From the NCBI RefSeq assembly GCF_001418005.1, contig NZ_LIOL01000008.1, positions 62,001 through 126,000 of the forward strand: a stretch of 64,000 bases of DNA, written 5' to 3'. Each line of letters begins with the position of its first letter. The stretch's first letter is position 1. Shown piece after piece: positions 28,909-37,866 of the stretch. The position numbers were made by a program, and so were the translations under genes. Origin of the DNA: Chelatococcus sambhunathii (GTDB lineage: Bacteria > Pseudomonadota > Alphaproteobacteria > Rhizobiales > Beijerinckiaceae). Under the pieces are notes generated by a model that was not told where the DNA came from, made no database searches, and saw only the letters and a program-made list of their open reading frames with translations.

Positions 28909-30177
28909 ATGACGGAATTGTCGGTGCGTACGAGCGAGGCCGGGGGCGTTTCGCCCGATGCGGTCAGGGCGCTGCTGTCGGCGCGGGCGGTGCGCGAGCG
29001 GGCTCGCACCATGCTCGGCCTCGCTGAGGACGGACGCCTCCTCCACTGCGCCGTCGATATGGACCGGCTGCCCCTCGTGGCGGATTATGTCGTCGACACG
29101 ATCCGGGCCAATTACCCGACGCTCGCCATCCCCTTCCACGCCCGCTGGCGGCATTTCGCGGCGGGCGGCCATGACCGCTGGGGGGCGCTCGCGGCGCGAA
29201 CGCGCTGGCCGGATACCGCCGGCAAGGCCCGGGCCGCCTTCGACCTCGCCATCCTCAGCGTGCTCCTCGACGCCGGCGCGGGTCCCGTCTGGCGCTACCG
29301 GGAGGACGAGACGGGGGAGGCCTATGCCCGCTCCGAGGGCCTCGCGGTCGCCTCGCTGCGCATGTTCGAGGCGGGGCTCTTCTCCTTCTGCGCCGAAGAT
29401 CCGCTGCGTGCCGACGCCAAGCGGCTGCGCGAGGTGACCGCGCGCGACCTCGCCACCGGCTTCAAGGCGAGCGAGCAGAACGCGCTCGTCGGGCTCGAGG
29501 GCCGGGCCGCGCTGCTCTACGGCCTCGGCACGGTGGCTGCGGCCAAGCCCGAGGTCTTCGCCCGCGCCGACGGGCCGCGCCCCGGCGGGCTGTTCGATGC
29601 CCTCGTGGCCGAGGGCGCTGGCGGCGAGGTGCCGGCGGAGCTGATCCTGCACATGCTGCTCGCCCATCTGTCCGCGGTCTGGCCGGCGCGGCTCACCATC
29701 GCCGGCATCGAGCTCGGCGACACGTGGATGCACCCGCTGATGCCGGGCGAGGGGGGCACGGCCGGCCTCGTACCCTTCCACAAGCTGTCGCAATGGCTGG
29801 CCTATTCGCTCATCGAGCCGCTGGAGGAGGCGGGGCTTGTCGTCACCGGCATCGATGGGCTCACGGGCCTGCCGGAATATCGCAACGGCGGCCTCCTCAT
29901 CGACCTCGGCGCGATTCGCCTGAAGGATCCGGAGGATCTGGCGCGCACCCACGAGGTGTCCTCGCCGCTGGTCGTCGAGTGGCGGGCGCTGACGGTGGCC
30001 CTGCTCGACGCGGTGGCTCGCCTCGTGCGCGAACGGCTCGGCTGCGACGAGCGGGCGATGCCGCTTGCCCGCGTGCTCGAGGGCGGCACCTGGGCGGCCG
30101 GCCGCCGCATCGCGCGCGAGACTCGCGGCGACGGTTCTCCACCGCTTTCCATCGCCAGCGACGGCACGGTGTTCTGA
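28909..30177 (+). CDS. URC4-like DUF1688 protein
   Basis: A 422-residue DUF1688 family member, full length, with the family stretches [24 protein letters not shown]-like [22 protein letters not shown] and [16 protein letters not shown]. In L. kluyveri URC4 is essential for uracil catabolism although its reaction is not settled. The ATG at 28909 lies 14 bases after the URC1 stop. Conserved His and Trp residues suggest an enzyme, but no named fold was recognised. Confidence 0.87.
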   Translation: MTELSVRTSEAGGVSPDAVRALLSARAVRERARTMLGLAEDGRLLHCAVDMDRLPLVADYVVDTIRANYPTLAIPFHARWRHFAAGGHDRWGALAARTRWPDTAGKARAAFDLAILSVLLDAGAGPVWRYREDETGEAYARSEGLAVASLRMFEAGLFSFCAEDPLRADAKRLREVTARDLATGFKASEQNALVGLEGRAALLYGLGTVAAAKPEVFARADGPRPGGLFDALVAEGAGGEVPAELILHMLLAHLSAVWPARLTIAGIELGDTWMHPLMPGEGGTAGLVPFHKLSQWLAYSLIEPLEEAGLVVTGIDGLTGLPEYRNGGLLIDLGAIRLKDPEDLARTHEVSSPLVVEWRALTVALLDAVARLVRERLGCDERAMPLARVLEGGTWAAGRRIARETRGDGSPPLSIASDGTVF

Positions 30178-30269
30178 TTCCGCCTTCCCGCGGTGGCGCG
30201 CCGGTGCTTATTGTCGGGCAAGCGGCGCAGAACCGCACGTGTCAACCATCCAGAGGCCGGAGCCGATCC

Positions 30270-30899
30270 ATGGAAGGCGTTACCGTCGTCGACCATCCGC
30301 TGGTGCAGCACAAGCTGACGCTGATGCGCGACAAGTCGCGCTCCACCAAGGGCTTTCGCCAGCTGCTGAACGAGATCGGCATGCTGCTGTGCTACGAGGT
30401 AACGCGCGATCTGCCGCTCGAGGACGTCGACATCGAAACGCCACTGATGCCGATGCGCGCGCCGATGCTGGCGGGCAAGAAACTCGTCTTCGCGCCCATC
30501 CTGCGCGCCGGCGTCGGATTCCTCGACGGCATGCTCGATCTCGTGCCCTCCGCGCGTGTCGCTCACATTGGTCTCTACCGCGATCCCGAGACGCTGACGG
30601 CCGTCGAATATTACTTCAAGGCCCCGGCCAATCTCGCCGAGCGTCTCGTCATCGTCATGGACCCGATGCTGGCGACGGCCAATTCCGCCGTGGCCGCCAT
30701 CGACCGGTTGAAGGAGCGCGGTGCCAAGGAGATGCGTTTCGTCTGTCTGCTGGCCGCTCCGGAGGGTATCGAGAAGCTGCGCGGCGAGCATCCCGACGTG
30801 CCGATCTGGACCGCGGCCATCGACGAGCATCTGAACGACCACGGCTACATCATGCCGGGCCTCGGCGACGCCGGTGACCGCATGTACGGCACCAAGTGA
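30270..30899 (+). CDS. upp: Uracil phosphoribosyltransferase
   Basis: A 209-residue UPRT making UMP from uracil and PRPP. The C-terminal uracil site [14 protein letters not shown] is intact. The PRPP loop reads DPMLATANS at residues 131-139 instead of the common DPMLATGGS. Its place after the URC1 and URC4 homologues matches URC6, the UPRT that starts uracil degradation in the yeast pathway, so this copy may serve catabolism rather than only salvage. Start ATG at 30270; the URC4 gap is 92 bases. Confidence 0.95.
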   Translation: MEGVTVVDHPLVQHKLTLMRDKSRSTKGFRQLLNEIGMLLCYEVTRDLPLEDVDIETPLMPMRAPMLAGKKLVFAPILRAGVGFLDGMLDLVPSARVAHIGLYRDPETLTAVEYYFKAPANLAERLVIVMDPMLATANSAVAAIDRLKERGAKEMRFVCLLAAPEGIEKLRGEHPDVPIWTAAIDEHLNDHGYIMPGLGDAGDRMYGTK

Positions 30900-30907
30900 C
30901 TGCAGCC

Positions 30908-31816
30908 ATGATCGTCGTCTTCGGTTCGCTCAACGCCGATCTCGTCACGCGCGTAGGGCACATTCCGGCGCCGGGCGAGACCGTGATCGGTCCCGGTTAT
31001 GCCGTGCACCCCGGGGGAAAGGGTGCCAACCAGGCGCTCGCCGCCGCCCGGGCGGGCGCGCGGGTGATCATGGCCGGGGCGGTCGGGCATGACGGGCTCG
31101 CCAAGGCGGCGCTCGGCCTCCTCTCCGCCGAGGGTGTCGATCTCTCCCTTGTCGCGCGTCTCGATGAGCCGACGGGCGCTGCCTTCATCACGGTGGATGC
31201 GGCGGGCGAGAACGCCATCGTCGTCGCGGCCGGCGCCAATGGCCATGCACGCGCCGAGACGCTCGCCGGGATTGCCTGGGAGGACGGAGCGATCCTGCTC
31301 CTGCAACGCGAGGTGCCGGAAGCCGAGTGCATCGCCGCCGCGCGCATCGCCAAGGCTCATGGCGCGCGCGTCATGCTCAACCTCGCCCCGGCAGGACGGC
31401 CGGACCCGGAACTCGTGGCCCTCCTCGACATCCTTGTCATGAACGAGCACGAGGCGCGGGTCATGGCCGACGCCCTTGGCATCGCGGAAGGCAACCCGGA
31501 TGCCATCGCCCGCGTGATCGACGCCCGCCACGGCATCGCGGCCATCGTGACGCTCGGAGCCGAAGGGCTCGTCGCCTGGACGGGCGGGGTGCGCCGGGCC
31601 GTGCCGGCGCCGCCCGTCGCGGTGGTCGACACGACGGCGGCGGGCGATACGTTCTGCGGCGCTTTCGCCGCAGCGCTCGCCGGTGGCTACGGCTTCACCG
31701 GAGCCTTGCAACGTGGCGTTGCCGCCGGCAGCCTCGCCTGCACGAAGGCCGGCGCGCAGCCGAGCATTCCGGACAAGGCGGCGATCGAGGCGCTGGTGGC
31801 GGGGCAGTTCGTTTGA
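30908..31816 (+). CDS. rbsK: Ribokinase (PfkB family)
   Basis: A 302-residue sugar kinase. Signature 1 is HPGGKGANQALAAARAGA near the N-terminus, and signature 2 is DTTAAGDTFCGAFAAAL with catalytic base D247; the usual GAGD reads AAGD here. NADLV near the start binds the sugar. It lies 8 bases after upp (a GTG overlapping the upp stop at 30896 is an alternative start). In this context it would recover ribose released from uridine or from the ribosyl intermediate of the URC route as ribose 5-phosphate. Confidence 0.88.
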   Translation: MIVVFGSLNADLVTRVGHIPAPGETVIGPGYAVHPGGKGANQALAAARAGARVIMAGAVGHDGLAKAALGLLSAEGVDLSLVARLDEPTGAAFITVDAAGENAIVVAAGANGHARAETLAGIAWEDGAILLLQREVPEAECIAAARIAKAHGARVMLNLAPAGRPDPELVALLDILVMNEHEARVMADALGIAEGNPDAIARVIDARHGIAAIVTLGAEGLVAWTGGVRRAVPAPPVAVVDTTAAGDTFCGAFAAALAGGYGFTGALQRGVAAGSLACTKAGAQPSIPDKAAIEALVAGQFV

Positions 31817-31845
31817 GGATGTGAGGCCGGCGGCTTCCATGGGCT

Positions 31846-31936
31846 GTCATGCCCCCGCTTGTCGCGGGCATCCGCGCCGCGCCGAACATCGCGCAACGCA
31901 AGGGCGTGGATGGCCGGGACGCGCCGGCCATGACGG
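31846..31936. repeat. Dispersed palindromic repeat, full copy
   Basis: Same two-palindrome layout as the copy at 5651: GTCATGCCCCCGC with CGCGGGCATCC at the left, GGATGGCCGGG with CGCCGGCCATGACGG at the right, joined by the shared GCGCAACGCAAGGGCGT spacer. It lies between the convergent rbsK and rmuC genes, where it could also act as a bidirectional terminator. Confidence 0.8.
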
Positions 31937-31995
31937 AGCGGCGGAAACGCAAAGAGACCCCCGATGGGCCGGTGCACCGCTTATCGAACGGTGCC

Positions 31996-33165
31996 CTATT
32001 CCGCCGCCCTGACGGGGCTGGCAATGGCCGGGCGCGGCTGCTCGGCATCGTCGAACTCGAGGGCGTCGATGCGCTCGCCGCGCTTGACGATCTTGTCGGT
32101 CGAGATGCGGATCTGGCCCACATCCTCCTGGGCCTGGCGGAAGTGGGTATCGAGCCTTTCCACTCGGTCGCTCAGGCGCTTCACGTCGTCGAGCAGACGC
32201 CGCACCTCCACCTGGATCTTCTGCGCCTCCTCGCGCATGCGTGCGTCGCGCACCAACGTCTGCATCACTTGGATGGCGAGCGCCAGGAGCGAGGGAGAGA
32301 CGACCACGACGCGCGCACGGTGTGCGCGCTGCACCACGTCGTCGAAATATTCGTGCAGGTCGGCATAGATGGCCTCGGACGGCACGAAGAGCAGCGCCAT
32401 GTCCTGCGTCTCGCCGGGGATGAGGTATTTCTCGGCGATGTCGCGCACGTGGGTCGCGACATCCGCCTTCACGCGCTGGCCGGCCTGCCGACGCGCCTCC
32501 TCGCTTTTGGCTTCGCGAAAGGCCGAAAAGCCCTCGAGCGGGAACTTGGCGTCGATGACGAGCGGATGGTCGCCCGGCAGGTGCACGAGGCAGTCCGGCC
32601 GCGTACGGTTCGACAGCGTCGCCTGGAAGGTATAGGCACCCGCCGGCAGGCCGTCGCGGATGATCGCCTCCATCCGTCCCTGGCCGTAGGCGCCGCGCGC
32701 CTGCTTGTTGGCCAGGATGTCCTTGAGGCCGACCACCTCGCCGGTGAGATCGGTGAGGTTCTTCTGCGCGGCGTCGATGACGGCGAGGCGCTCGTTGAGG
32801 CGGGCGATGTTCTCGCTCGTCTGGCGGGCCGTCGTCTCCAGCCCCTGGCCGACCCGGTGCTGCAGGCCGTCGAGCCGCTCGCTCAAGAGGCGCGCGAGAT
32901 CCGCCTGGCGGGTGCCGAAGATCTCGGCCATCGTCTGCATGCGACCCTGCATCTCCGCCTGCAGGCGCGTCATCTCCGCCACCTTGTCGTCGAACTCGCG
33001 CGCACGTTCCGCCGCGGCGGCCGCCTCCAGCGAGCGCTCGCGCCCCGCTCGGGCGGTGCTGCGGGCGAGCAGCGCGAGCAGCAGGATGACGGCGAGCGCG
33101 AAGCCGAGCGCCACCTGGGCATAGGTGAAGGCGTGAGCGCCGATGGTGAGGGCGATGTCGTTCAT
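31996..33165 (-). CDS. rmuC: RmuC family DNA recombination protein
   Basis: A 389-residue membrane-tethered protein with an N-terminal helix (FALAVILLLALLA, about residues 20-34), a long coiled coil from about 40 to 150, and the RmuC nuclease-like domain (LVIDAKFPLEGF, AHVRDIAEKYLIPGETQDMALLF-type stretch with the core YLIPGETQD). The acidic/lysine pattern DAKFP resembles the PD-(D/E)XK fold. RmuC limits sequence inversions in E. coli. The ATG at 33165 places the membrane helix near the N-terminus; an upstream extension to 33216 is unlikely. Confidence 0.9.
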   Translation of the reverse strand: MNDIALTIGAHAFTYAQVALGFALAVILLLALLARSTARAGRERSLEAAAAAERAREFDDKVAEMTRLQAEMQGRMQTMAEIFGTRQADLARLLSERLDGLQHRVGQGLETTARQTSENIARLNERLAVIDAAQKNLTDLTGEVVGLKDILANKQARGAYGQGRMEAIIRDGLPAGAYTFQATLSNRTRPDCLVHLPGDHPLVIDAKFPLEGFSAFREAKSEEARRQAGQRVKADVATHVRDIAEKYLIPGETQDMALLFVPSEAIYADLHEYFDDVVQRAHRARVVVVSPSLLALAIQVMQTLVRDARMREEAQKIQVEVRRLLDDVKRLSDRVERLDTHFRQAQEDVGQIRISTDKIVKRGERIDALEFDDAEQPRPAIASPVRAAE

Positions 33166-33272
33166 GCACCCAACGCTAGCCGATTCGTGCGCCCGATGCG
33201 AACGAAAGCGGAACACGTTGACCGGCGCGACGGGAATGATTATGTCGCCTGTGTTCCAACCCAGCGTGTGCC

Positions 33273-33791
33273 ATGACCATCCGTCGCATCATCGTCATTC
33301 CCGATCCCCGCCTGAAGCAGCCGTCCGCACCCGTCGAGGCGGTCACGGACGAGATCCGCCAGTTGGCCGACGACATGCTGGAGACGATGTATGACGCGCC
33401 GGGTATCGGCCTCGCGGCCGTGCAGATCGGCGTCATGAAGCGCATCCTCGTGCTCGACGTCTCGCGCGAGGGCGAGGACAAGCGCCCGATGGTGTTCATC
33501 AACCCGCAGATCGTGTGGTCCTCGGAAGAGACGAGCACCTACGAGGAAGGCTGCCTTTCCATCCCCGAATATTATGAGGAGGTGGAGCGGCCGGCGCGCG
33601 TGCGGGTTCGCTATGTCGACCTGGACGGCAAGGCGCAGGAGATCGAGGCGGACGGGCTGCTCGCCACCTGCCTGCAGCACGAGATCGACCATCTCGACGG
33701 GATCCTCTTCCTCGATCACCTGTCGAAGCTCAAGCGCGACCGCGTGATGAAGAAGTTCTCCAAGGTGGCCCGGCGCGAGGCGGCAGGGTAA
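33273..33791 (+). CDS. def: Peptide deformylase
   Basis: A 172-residue metalloenzyme removing formyl groups from nascent proteins. All three motifs are present: [18 protein letters not shown] with metal ligand C94, and HEIDH with H136, E137 and H140. It pairs functionally with fmt, the formyltransferase next downstream, although a full-length palindromic repeat separates the two genes here by 273 bases. Confidence 0.97.
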   Translation: MTIRRIIVIPDPRLKQPSAPVEAVTDEIRQLADDMLETMYDAPGIGLAAVQIGVMKRILVLDVSREGEDKRPMVFINPQIVWSSEETSTYEEGCLSIPEYYEEVERPARVRVRYVDLDGKAQEIEADGLLATCLQHEIDHLDGILFLDHLSKLKRDRVMKKFSKVARREAAG

Positions 33792-33806
33792 TCAGCACCA
33801 TTGCCC

Positions 33807-33892
33807 GTCATGCCCGCCCCAGCCGCGGGCATCGACGCCTCATTGCGCAACGTTGAGGGCGTGGATGGCCGAGACGCCACCGGCCATGACGG
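33807..33892. repeat. Dispersed palindromic repeat, full copy between def and fmt
   Basis: The copy reads GTCATGCCCGCCCC with GCGGGCATCGACGCC on the left and GGCGTGGATGGCC with GGCCATGACGG on the right. It separates def from fmt, which are directly adjacent in many bacteria, so it might have been inserted into the operon. The rest of 33893-34064 shows no gene. Confidence 0.8.
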
Positions 33893-34064
33893 GTGGAAGG
33901 CGGGCCATCGCGTAGATCCTGTTTCTGTCGGCAACGGCGGCTTTCGGCTGTGAGCGGCAGCAGAGTGCGGCGGCCGCGGAGCATGGGGCTTGCCCTTGCC
34001 TGCCGCAGGCGTTTAGGGAAGGGCGCTTGCGGCGCCGCTCGCCGCCCCACATCCGGCAGGTGCC

Positions 34065-34997
34065 ATGTCGCTGCGCATCGTTTTCATGGGCACGCCCGAT
34101 TTCGCCGTGCCGACGCTCGCCGAAATCGTCGGCCAGGGCCACGAAGTCGTCGCCGTCTACACCCGCGCGCCGGCCAGGGCCGGGCGCGGCATGGGCGAGA
34201 AGCGCTCGCCGGTGCACGAGATGGCCGAGCGTTTCGCCATCCCCGTCTATACGCCCAGGAGTCTGCGCGGCCCGGAGGAACAGGAGACCTTGCGTTCGCT
34301 GGCGGCCGATGTCGCGGTGGTCGTCGCCTATGGCCTCATCCTGCCCGTGCCGATGCTGGAGGCGCCGAGGCTCGGCTGCCTCAACCTGCATGCCTCGCTG
34401 CTACCGCGCTGGCGTGGCGCCGCTCCCATCCAGCGCGCCGTGATGGCAGGCGATGCCGAGACTGGTGTTGCCGTCATGAAGATGGAGGAGGGGCTCGATA
34501 CCGGGCCTGTCGCGATGGTGGAGCGGATCGCCATCGCTCCGGACATGACGGCCGGTGAGCTGCACGACCGACTTGCCGTGCTCGGCGCCGACCTGATGGT
34601 GCGCGCGCTCGCGGCGCTTTCACGCGATGCGCTCTCCTTCGTGCCGCAGGCCGCTGAGGGTGTCGCCTATGCCGCCAAGATCACCAACGAGGAGGCGCGC
34701 ATCGACTGGTCGCGTCCGGCCGGCGAGGTGCACAACCTGGTGCGCGGCCTGTCGCCCTTTCCCGGCGCCTTTCTCATGGTCGACCTCGGCAAGGGGGCCG
34801 AGCGCGTGAAGGTGCTGCGCACGCGCCGCGCTGACGGCGCCGGGCCGCCGGGCACATTGCTTGCGGGCGGGCTTGTCGTCGCCTGCGGCGAGGGCGCCGT
34901 CGAGCTTCTGCAGGTGCAGCGCGCCGGGCGCGACGTGACGAGCGGCGAGGAGTTTCTGCGTGGCGCCCGTCTCGCGCCAGGCACCGTACTGGCGTGA
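34065..34997 (+). CDS. fmt: Methionyl-tRNA formyltransferase
   Basis: A 310-residue enzyme that formylates initiator Met-tRNA using 10-formyl-THF. The catalytic segment [18 protein letters not shown] carries the Asn/His pair, [11 protein letters not shown] starts the Rossmann domain, and the C-terminal tRNA-binding domain ([15 protein letters not shown]) is complete. The stop lies just before the truA start, so translation is probably linked. Confidence 0.97.
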   Translation: MSLRIVFMGTPDFAVPTLAEIVGQGHEVVAVYTRAPARAGRGMGEKRSPVHEMAERFAIPVYTPRSLRGPEEQETLRSLAADVAVVVAYGLILPVPMLEAPRLGCLNLHASLLPRWRGAAPIQRAVMAGDAETGVAVMKMEEGLDTGPVAMVERIAIAPDMTAGELHDRLAVLGADLMVRALAALSRDALSFVPQAAEGVAYAAKITNEEARIDWSRPAGEVHNLVRGLSPFPGAFLMVDLGKGAERVKVLRTRRADGAGPPGTLLAGGLVVACGEGAVELLQVQRAGRDVTSGEEFLRGARLAPGTVLA

Positions 34998-34999
34998 TC

Positions 35000-35743
35000 A
35001 TGCCGCGCTACAGGCTCATCGTCGAATATGACGGCAGTCCCTATGTCGGCTGGCAGTGGCAGGAGACGGGGCGCTCCGTGCAGCAGGCGCTGGAAGAGGC
35101 GCTCGCCCGCTTCTGCGGCGAAAGCCCGCGTGTGCAATGCGCCGGGCGCACCGATGCCGGCGTGCATGCCATCGGCCAGGTGGTGCATTTCGACCTCTCC
35201 CGGCCGTGGCGCACGGATACGCTGCGCGATGCGACGAATGCGCATCTGAAGCTCATGGGCGATGCGGCGGCGGTGCTCCTTGCCGCCGAGGTGCCGGCGG
35301 ATTTCGATGCCCGCCGCTCCGCCGTGAAGCGGCACTATCTCTACCGCATCCTCAACCGACGGCCGCAGCCGGTGCTCGATGCGCGCCTCGTCTGGCATGT
35401 GCCCGGGCCGCTCGACGCTGCGGCGATGCACGAGGCGGCGCAGCACCTCGTCGGCCGACACGATTTCACGACCTTTCGTGCCGCGGAATGTCAGGCATCC
35501 GGTCCCGTGCGCACGCTTGACCGGCTCGATGTCAGCCGCCTCGGCGACGAGATCCGCATCGAGGCCTCGGCGCGCTCCTTTCTGCACCACCAGGTGCGCT
35601 CGATGGTCGGCACGCTGGAGCGCGTGGGTGCTGGCAAGTGGCGGCCGGAGGACGTGCGCCGCGCCCTTCAGGCGCGCAACCGCAAGGCGTGCGGGCCGAT
35701 GGCGCCGGCGTGCGGGCTGTATCTCGTCGGCGTCGATTACTGA
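35000..35743 (+). CDS. truA: tRNA pseudouridine synthase A (positions 38-40)
   Basis: A 247-residue enzyme acting on the anticodon stem-loop of tRNAs. The catalytic aspartate is D52 in [11 protein letters not shown], and [13 protein letters not shown] near the end is the second family motif. The ATG at 35000 gives the family start [19 protein letters not shown]; a GTG six bases earlier overlaps the fmt stop and is less likely. It converges with the membrane protein that ends 3 bases away. Confidence 0.96.
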   Translation: MPRYRLIVEYDGSPYVGWQWQETGRSVQQALEEALARFCGESPRVQCAGRTDAGVHAIGQVVHFDLSRPWRTDTLRDATNAHLKLMGDAAAVLLAAEVPADFDARRSAVKRHYLYRILNRRPQPVLDARLVWHVPGPLDAAAMHEAAQHLVGRHDFTTFRAAECQASGPVRTLDRLDVSRLGDEIRIEASARSFLHHQVRSMVGTLERVGAGKWRPEDVRRALQARNRKACGPMAPACGLYLVGVDY

Positions 35744-35746
35744 TCG

Positions 35747-36331
35747 TCAGCCGACGAAAGTGCGCACCAGCACGAAGGTGGCGATGTCCATGGCGACGAT
35801 GAAGCCGGCAAGGCCCGCGGAGATGCCGAGCGCGATCCGGGCGAGGACCCAGCGGAAATAGAAGACGATGAAGCCGAAGGCGAGGGCGTAGAACACGGCC
35901 AGGCCCGCCGTGGCGAGGCCCAGCACATGCAGCGCCGGCGGTAGGGCGAGCAGGAGAAGGGCCGCCACGTTCGACCAGTTGTAGGCGACGATATAGCCGA
36001 CATAGCGCCGCTCGAGCCCCATGAGCCGCACGAAGCCGAGCATCAGCAGCGGAAAGAGCAGCCAGGCCGAGGCGATGACGAGCGCCTGGGCGAACAGGAT
36101 GTCGGGCATGTCGAAGAGCCCGCCGTCGTGCATCCAGTCCGGGCCGGAGCGGGTGAAGCGGGCGGCGGCGACGCCGACGACGAAGGCTGGCGCGGCGAGC
36201 GCCATGGCGAGGAACGAATGCCAGAAGCCGGTGAAGCTGACGTCGAAGGTTTCGAGCGCGCCCTTGCTGCGGTTCAGGACCTGCCAGCAGCCGCGTAGCG
36301 AGCGGGCTACCTCGTCGGCCGTGATGAGCAT
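35747..36331 (-). CDS. Conserved membrane protein of unknown function
   Basis: A 194-residue protein with about five membrane helices (for example FLAMALAAPAFVVGVAAA, LVIASAWLLFPLLMLGFV, VAALLLLALPPALHVL, AGLAVFYALAFGFIVFYF, ISAGLAGFIVAMDIATFVLV). The N-terminus MLITADEVARSLRGCWQVLNR is soluble. I recognise the general Yip1-like layout but no defined family. It stands alone between truA and marR, transcribed towards truA. Confidence 0.75.
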   Translation of the reverse strand: MLITADEVARSLRGCWQVLNRSKGALETFDVSFTGFWHSFLAMALAAPAFVVGVAAARFTRSGPDWMHDGGLFDMPDILFAQALVIASAWLLFPLLMLGFVRLMGLERRYVGYIVAYNWSNVAALLLLALPPALHVLGLATAGLAVFYALAFGFIVFYFRWVLARIALGISAGLAGFIVAMDIATFVLVRTFVG

Positions 36332-36409
36332 GTCAGCCTCGGATGTTGCGTTGCATATAATACGAAAGTCGTAGGCCTTTTGTCTAGAGGTGGCGCGTCC
36401 CGCTCAGCC

Positions 36410-36438
36410 GTCATGCCCGCGACAGGCGCGGCCATGAC
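36410..36438. repeat. Degenerate half copy of the palindromic repeat
   Basis: GTCATGCCCGC and GCGGCCATGAC flank a short spacer, which resembles the outer arms of the full repeat with the middle deleted. It lies in the 300-base gap 36332-36631 upstream of marR, in which I see no gene. Confidence 0.5.
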
Positions 36439-36631
36439 AACAGGGAAGCGTCGCGCTTTGCCGCTTCACGTCTGGTGGCGAGCCGGGGCAAGAGCCAAGC
36501 GACAGGTGCCCGAATGTTGCTCGCGAAGGCTGCATGAGGCCTTTCTTAACCGCGCGCACGGGTCGTGCTTGCCCGCCGATCGCCCGGCCGAAATAATACG
36601 GAACCGAAACGATCCGGCCCCCTTGCGTTCC

Positions 36632-36994
36632 ATGCCCGTCGAACTGCGGCCCCTCGAAGCTCTCACCCTCTGGCATCGCGTCACACTCGATCTCGTGCGC
36701 GAGGACGGGCAGGATCTGTCGCATGACCTCTCCGCGCGGCAGCTTGCCATTTTGCTCACGATCTATCTGGAGCCGCCGCCGCACACGGTGCGCGGGCTCG
36801 CCGGCAAGCTCGGCGTGACGAAGCCGGTCATCACACGCGCGCTCGACACAATGGGCCGGCTGGATCTCGTCGCCCGCCGCAGGGATGATGCGGACCGCCG
36901 CAATGTCGTGATACAGCGGACGGTGAAGGGCGCGCTCGCCGTGGAGCGGCTGGGCGACCTCATCGTCGCGCATGGCAGGGTGCTGCCGCGATAG
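36632..36994 (+). CDS. MarR-family transcriptional regulator
   Basis: A 120-residue winged-helix regulator: helix-turn-helix in TVRGLAGKLGVTKPVITRAL followed by the wing LVARRRDDADRRNVV with the typical D-x-R pattern. It is shorter than average MarR proteins (about 140-160) because the C-terminal dimerisation helix is brief. The ATG at 36632 was chosen because the upstream open frame overlaps the degenerate repeat. It lies 14 bases before the NlpC/P60 gene and may control it. Confidence 0.85.
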   Translation: MPVELRPLEALTLWHRVTLDLVREDGQDLSHDLSARQLAILLTIYLEPPPHTVRGLAGKLGVTKPVITRALDTMGRLDLVARRRDDADRRNVVIQRTVKGALAVERLGDLIVAHGRVLPR

Positions 36995-37008
36995 AGGGAT
37001 ACACGGAA

Positions 37009-37863
37009 ATGATGCTGACCGATCCGCGCACAACCCCCGCCCGACCCGACCTCGCGGCCGATTTCCTCGCGGGCACGGTGGTGGCCACGCGCTACGTCAG
37101 GGCGCGGGAGCAGCGCATCGTCGCGGCGAGCGCGCCGCTCCGGCGGGAGCCGCGGCCCGATGCGCTGCTCGACACCGAGGCGCTCGCCGGCGAGGCCGTG
37201 CGCGTCTTCGAGGAGGAGGAGGGCTGGGCCTGGGCGCAACTCGCCGGCGACGGCTATGTCGGCTACCTGCCGGTGTCGGCCCTCGGCGCCTTCGAGCCCG
37301 CGCCGACGCATCGGGTGGCCGTGCTGCGTACCTTCGTCTACCCCGGCCCGTCCATCAAGCTGCCGCCGGTTGGGGCGCTATCGCTCATGGCGGGCGTGAC
37401 GGTGAGCGGTTTCGAGGGCGATTTCGCGCACCTTGCCGATGGCAGCGCCATCTTCGCGCGGCACCTCGCCTTCGTCGGCCCGCCGCTTGCCGATGATTTC
37501 GTCACCATCGCCGAGCGCTTCGTCGGCGTGCCCTATCTGTGGGGCGGCAAGACCAGCCTGGGCATCGACTGTTCGGGCCTCGTGCAGCTCGCGCTCTCGG
37601 CTGCCGCCGTCGAGGCGCCGCGCGACAGCGACCTGCAGGAGCGGACGCTCGGCTCGCCACTGCCTATCACCGAGGAGTTCACGGGGCTCAGGCGCGGCGA
37701 CCTCGTGTTCTGGAAGGGGCACGTCGGCATCATGGTCGACAGTGCCAACCTGCTGCACGCCAACGGCCACCACATGGCGACGGTGATCGAGCCGCTTGCC
37801 GTCGCGGCGGCGCGGATCGAAGCTGCCGGCGCCGGGCCGGTCACCAGCATCAAGCGGCTCTGA
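37009..37863 (+). CDS. NlpC/P60 peptidoglycan hydrolase with SH3 domains
   Basis: A 284-residue cell-wall cysteine peptidase. The first two thirds hold two bacterial SH3-like domains (LAGDGYVGYLPVSALG and a second around 115-155), then the P60 domain with catalytic C188 in IDCSGLVQ, H238 in KGHVGIM and a third polar residue in the NGHH segment. No signal peptide is visible, as in the rhizobial homologues. It cuts D-Glu to diamino-acid bonds in muropeptides. MarR upstream is probably co-transcribed. Confidence 0.9.
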   Translation: MMLTDPRTTPARPDLAADFLAGTVVATRYVRAREQRIVAASAPLRREPRPDALLDTEALAGEAVRVFEEEEGWAWAQLAGDGYVGYLPVSALGAFEPAPTHRVAVLRTFVYPGPSIKLPPVGALSLMAGVTVSGFEGDFAHLADGSAIFARHLAFVGPPLADDFVTIAERFVGVPYLWGGKTSLGIDCSGLVQLALSAAAVEAPRDSDLQERTLGSPLPITEEFTGLRRGDLVFWKGHVGIMVDSANLLHANGHHMATVIEPLAVAAARIEAAGAGPVTSIKRL

Positions 37864-37866
37864 GCC

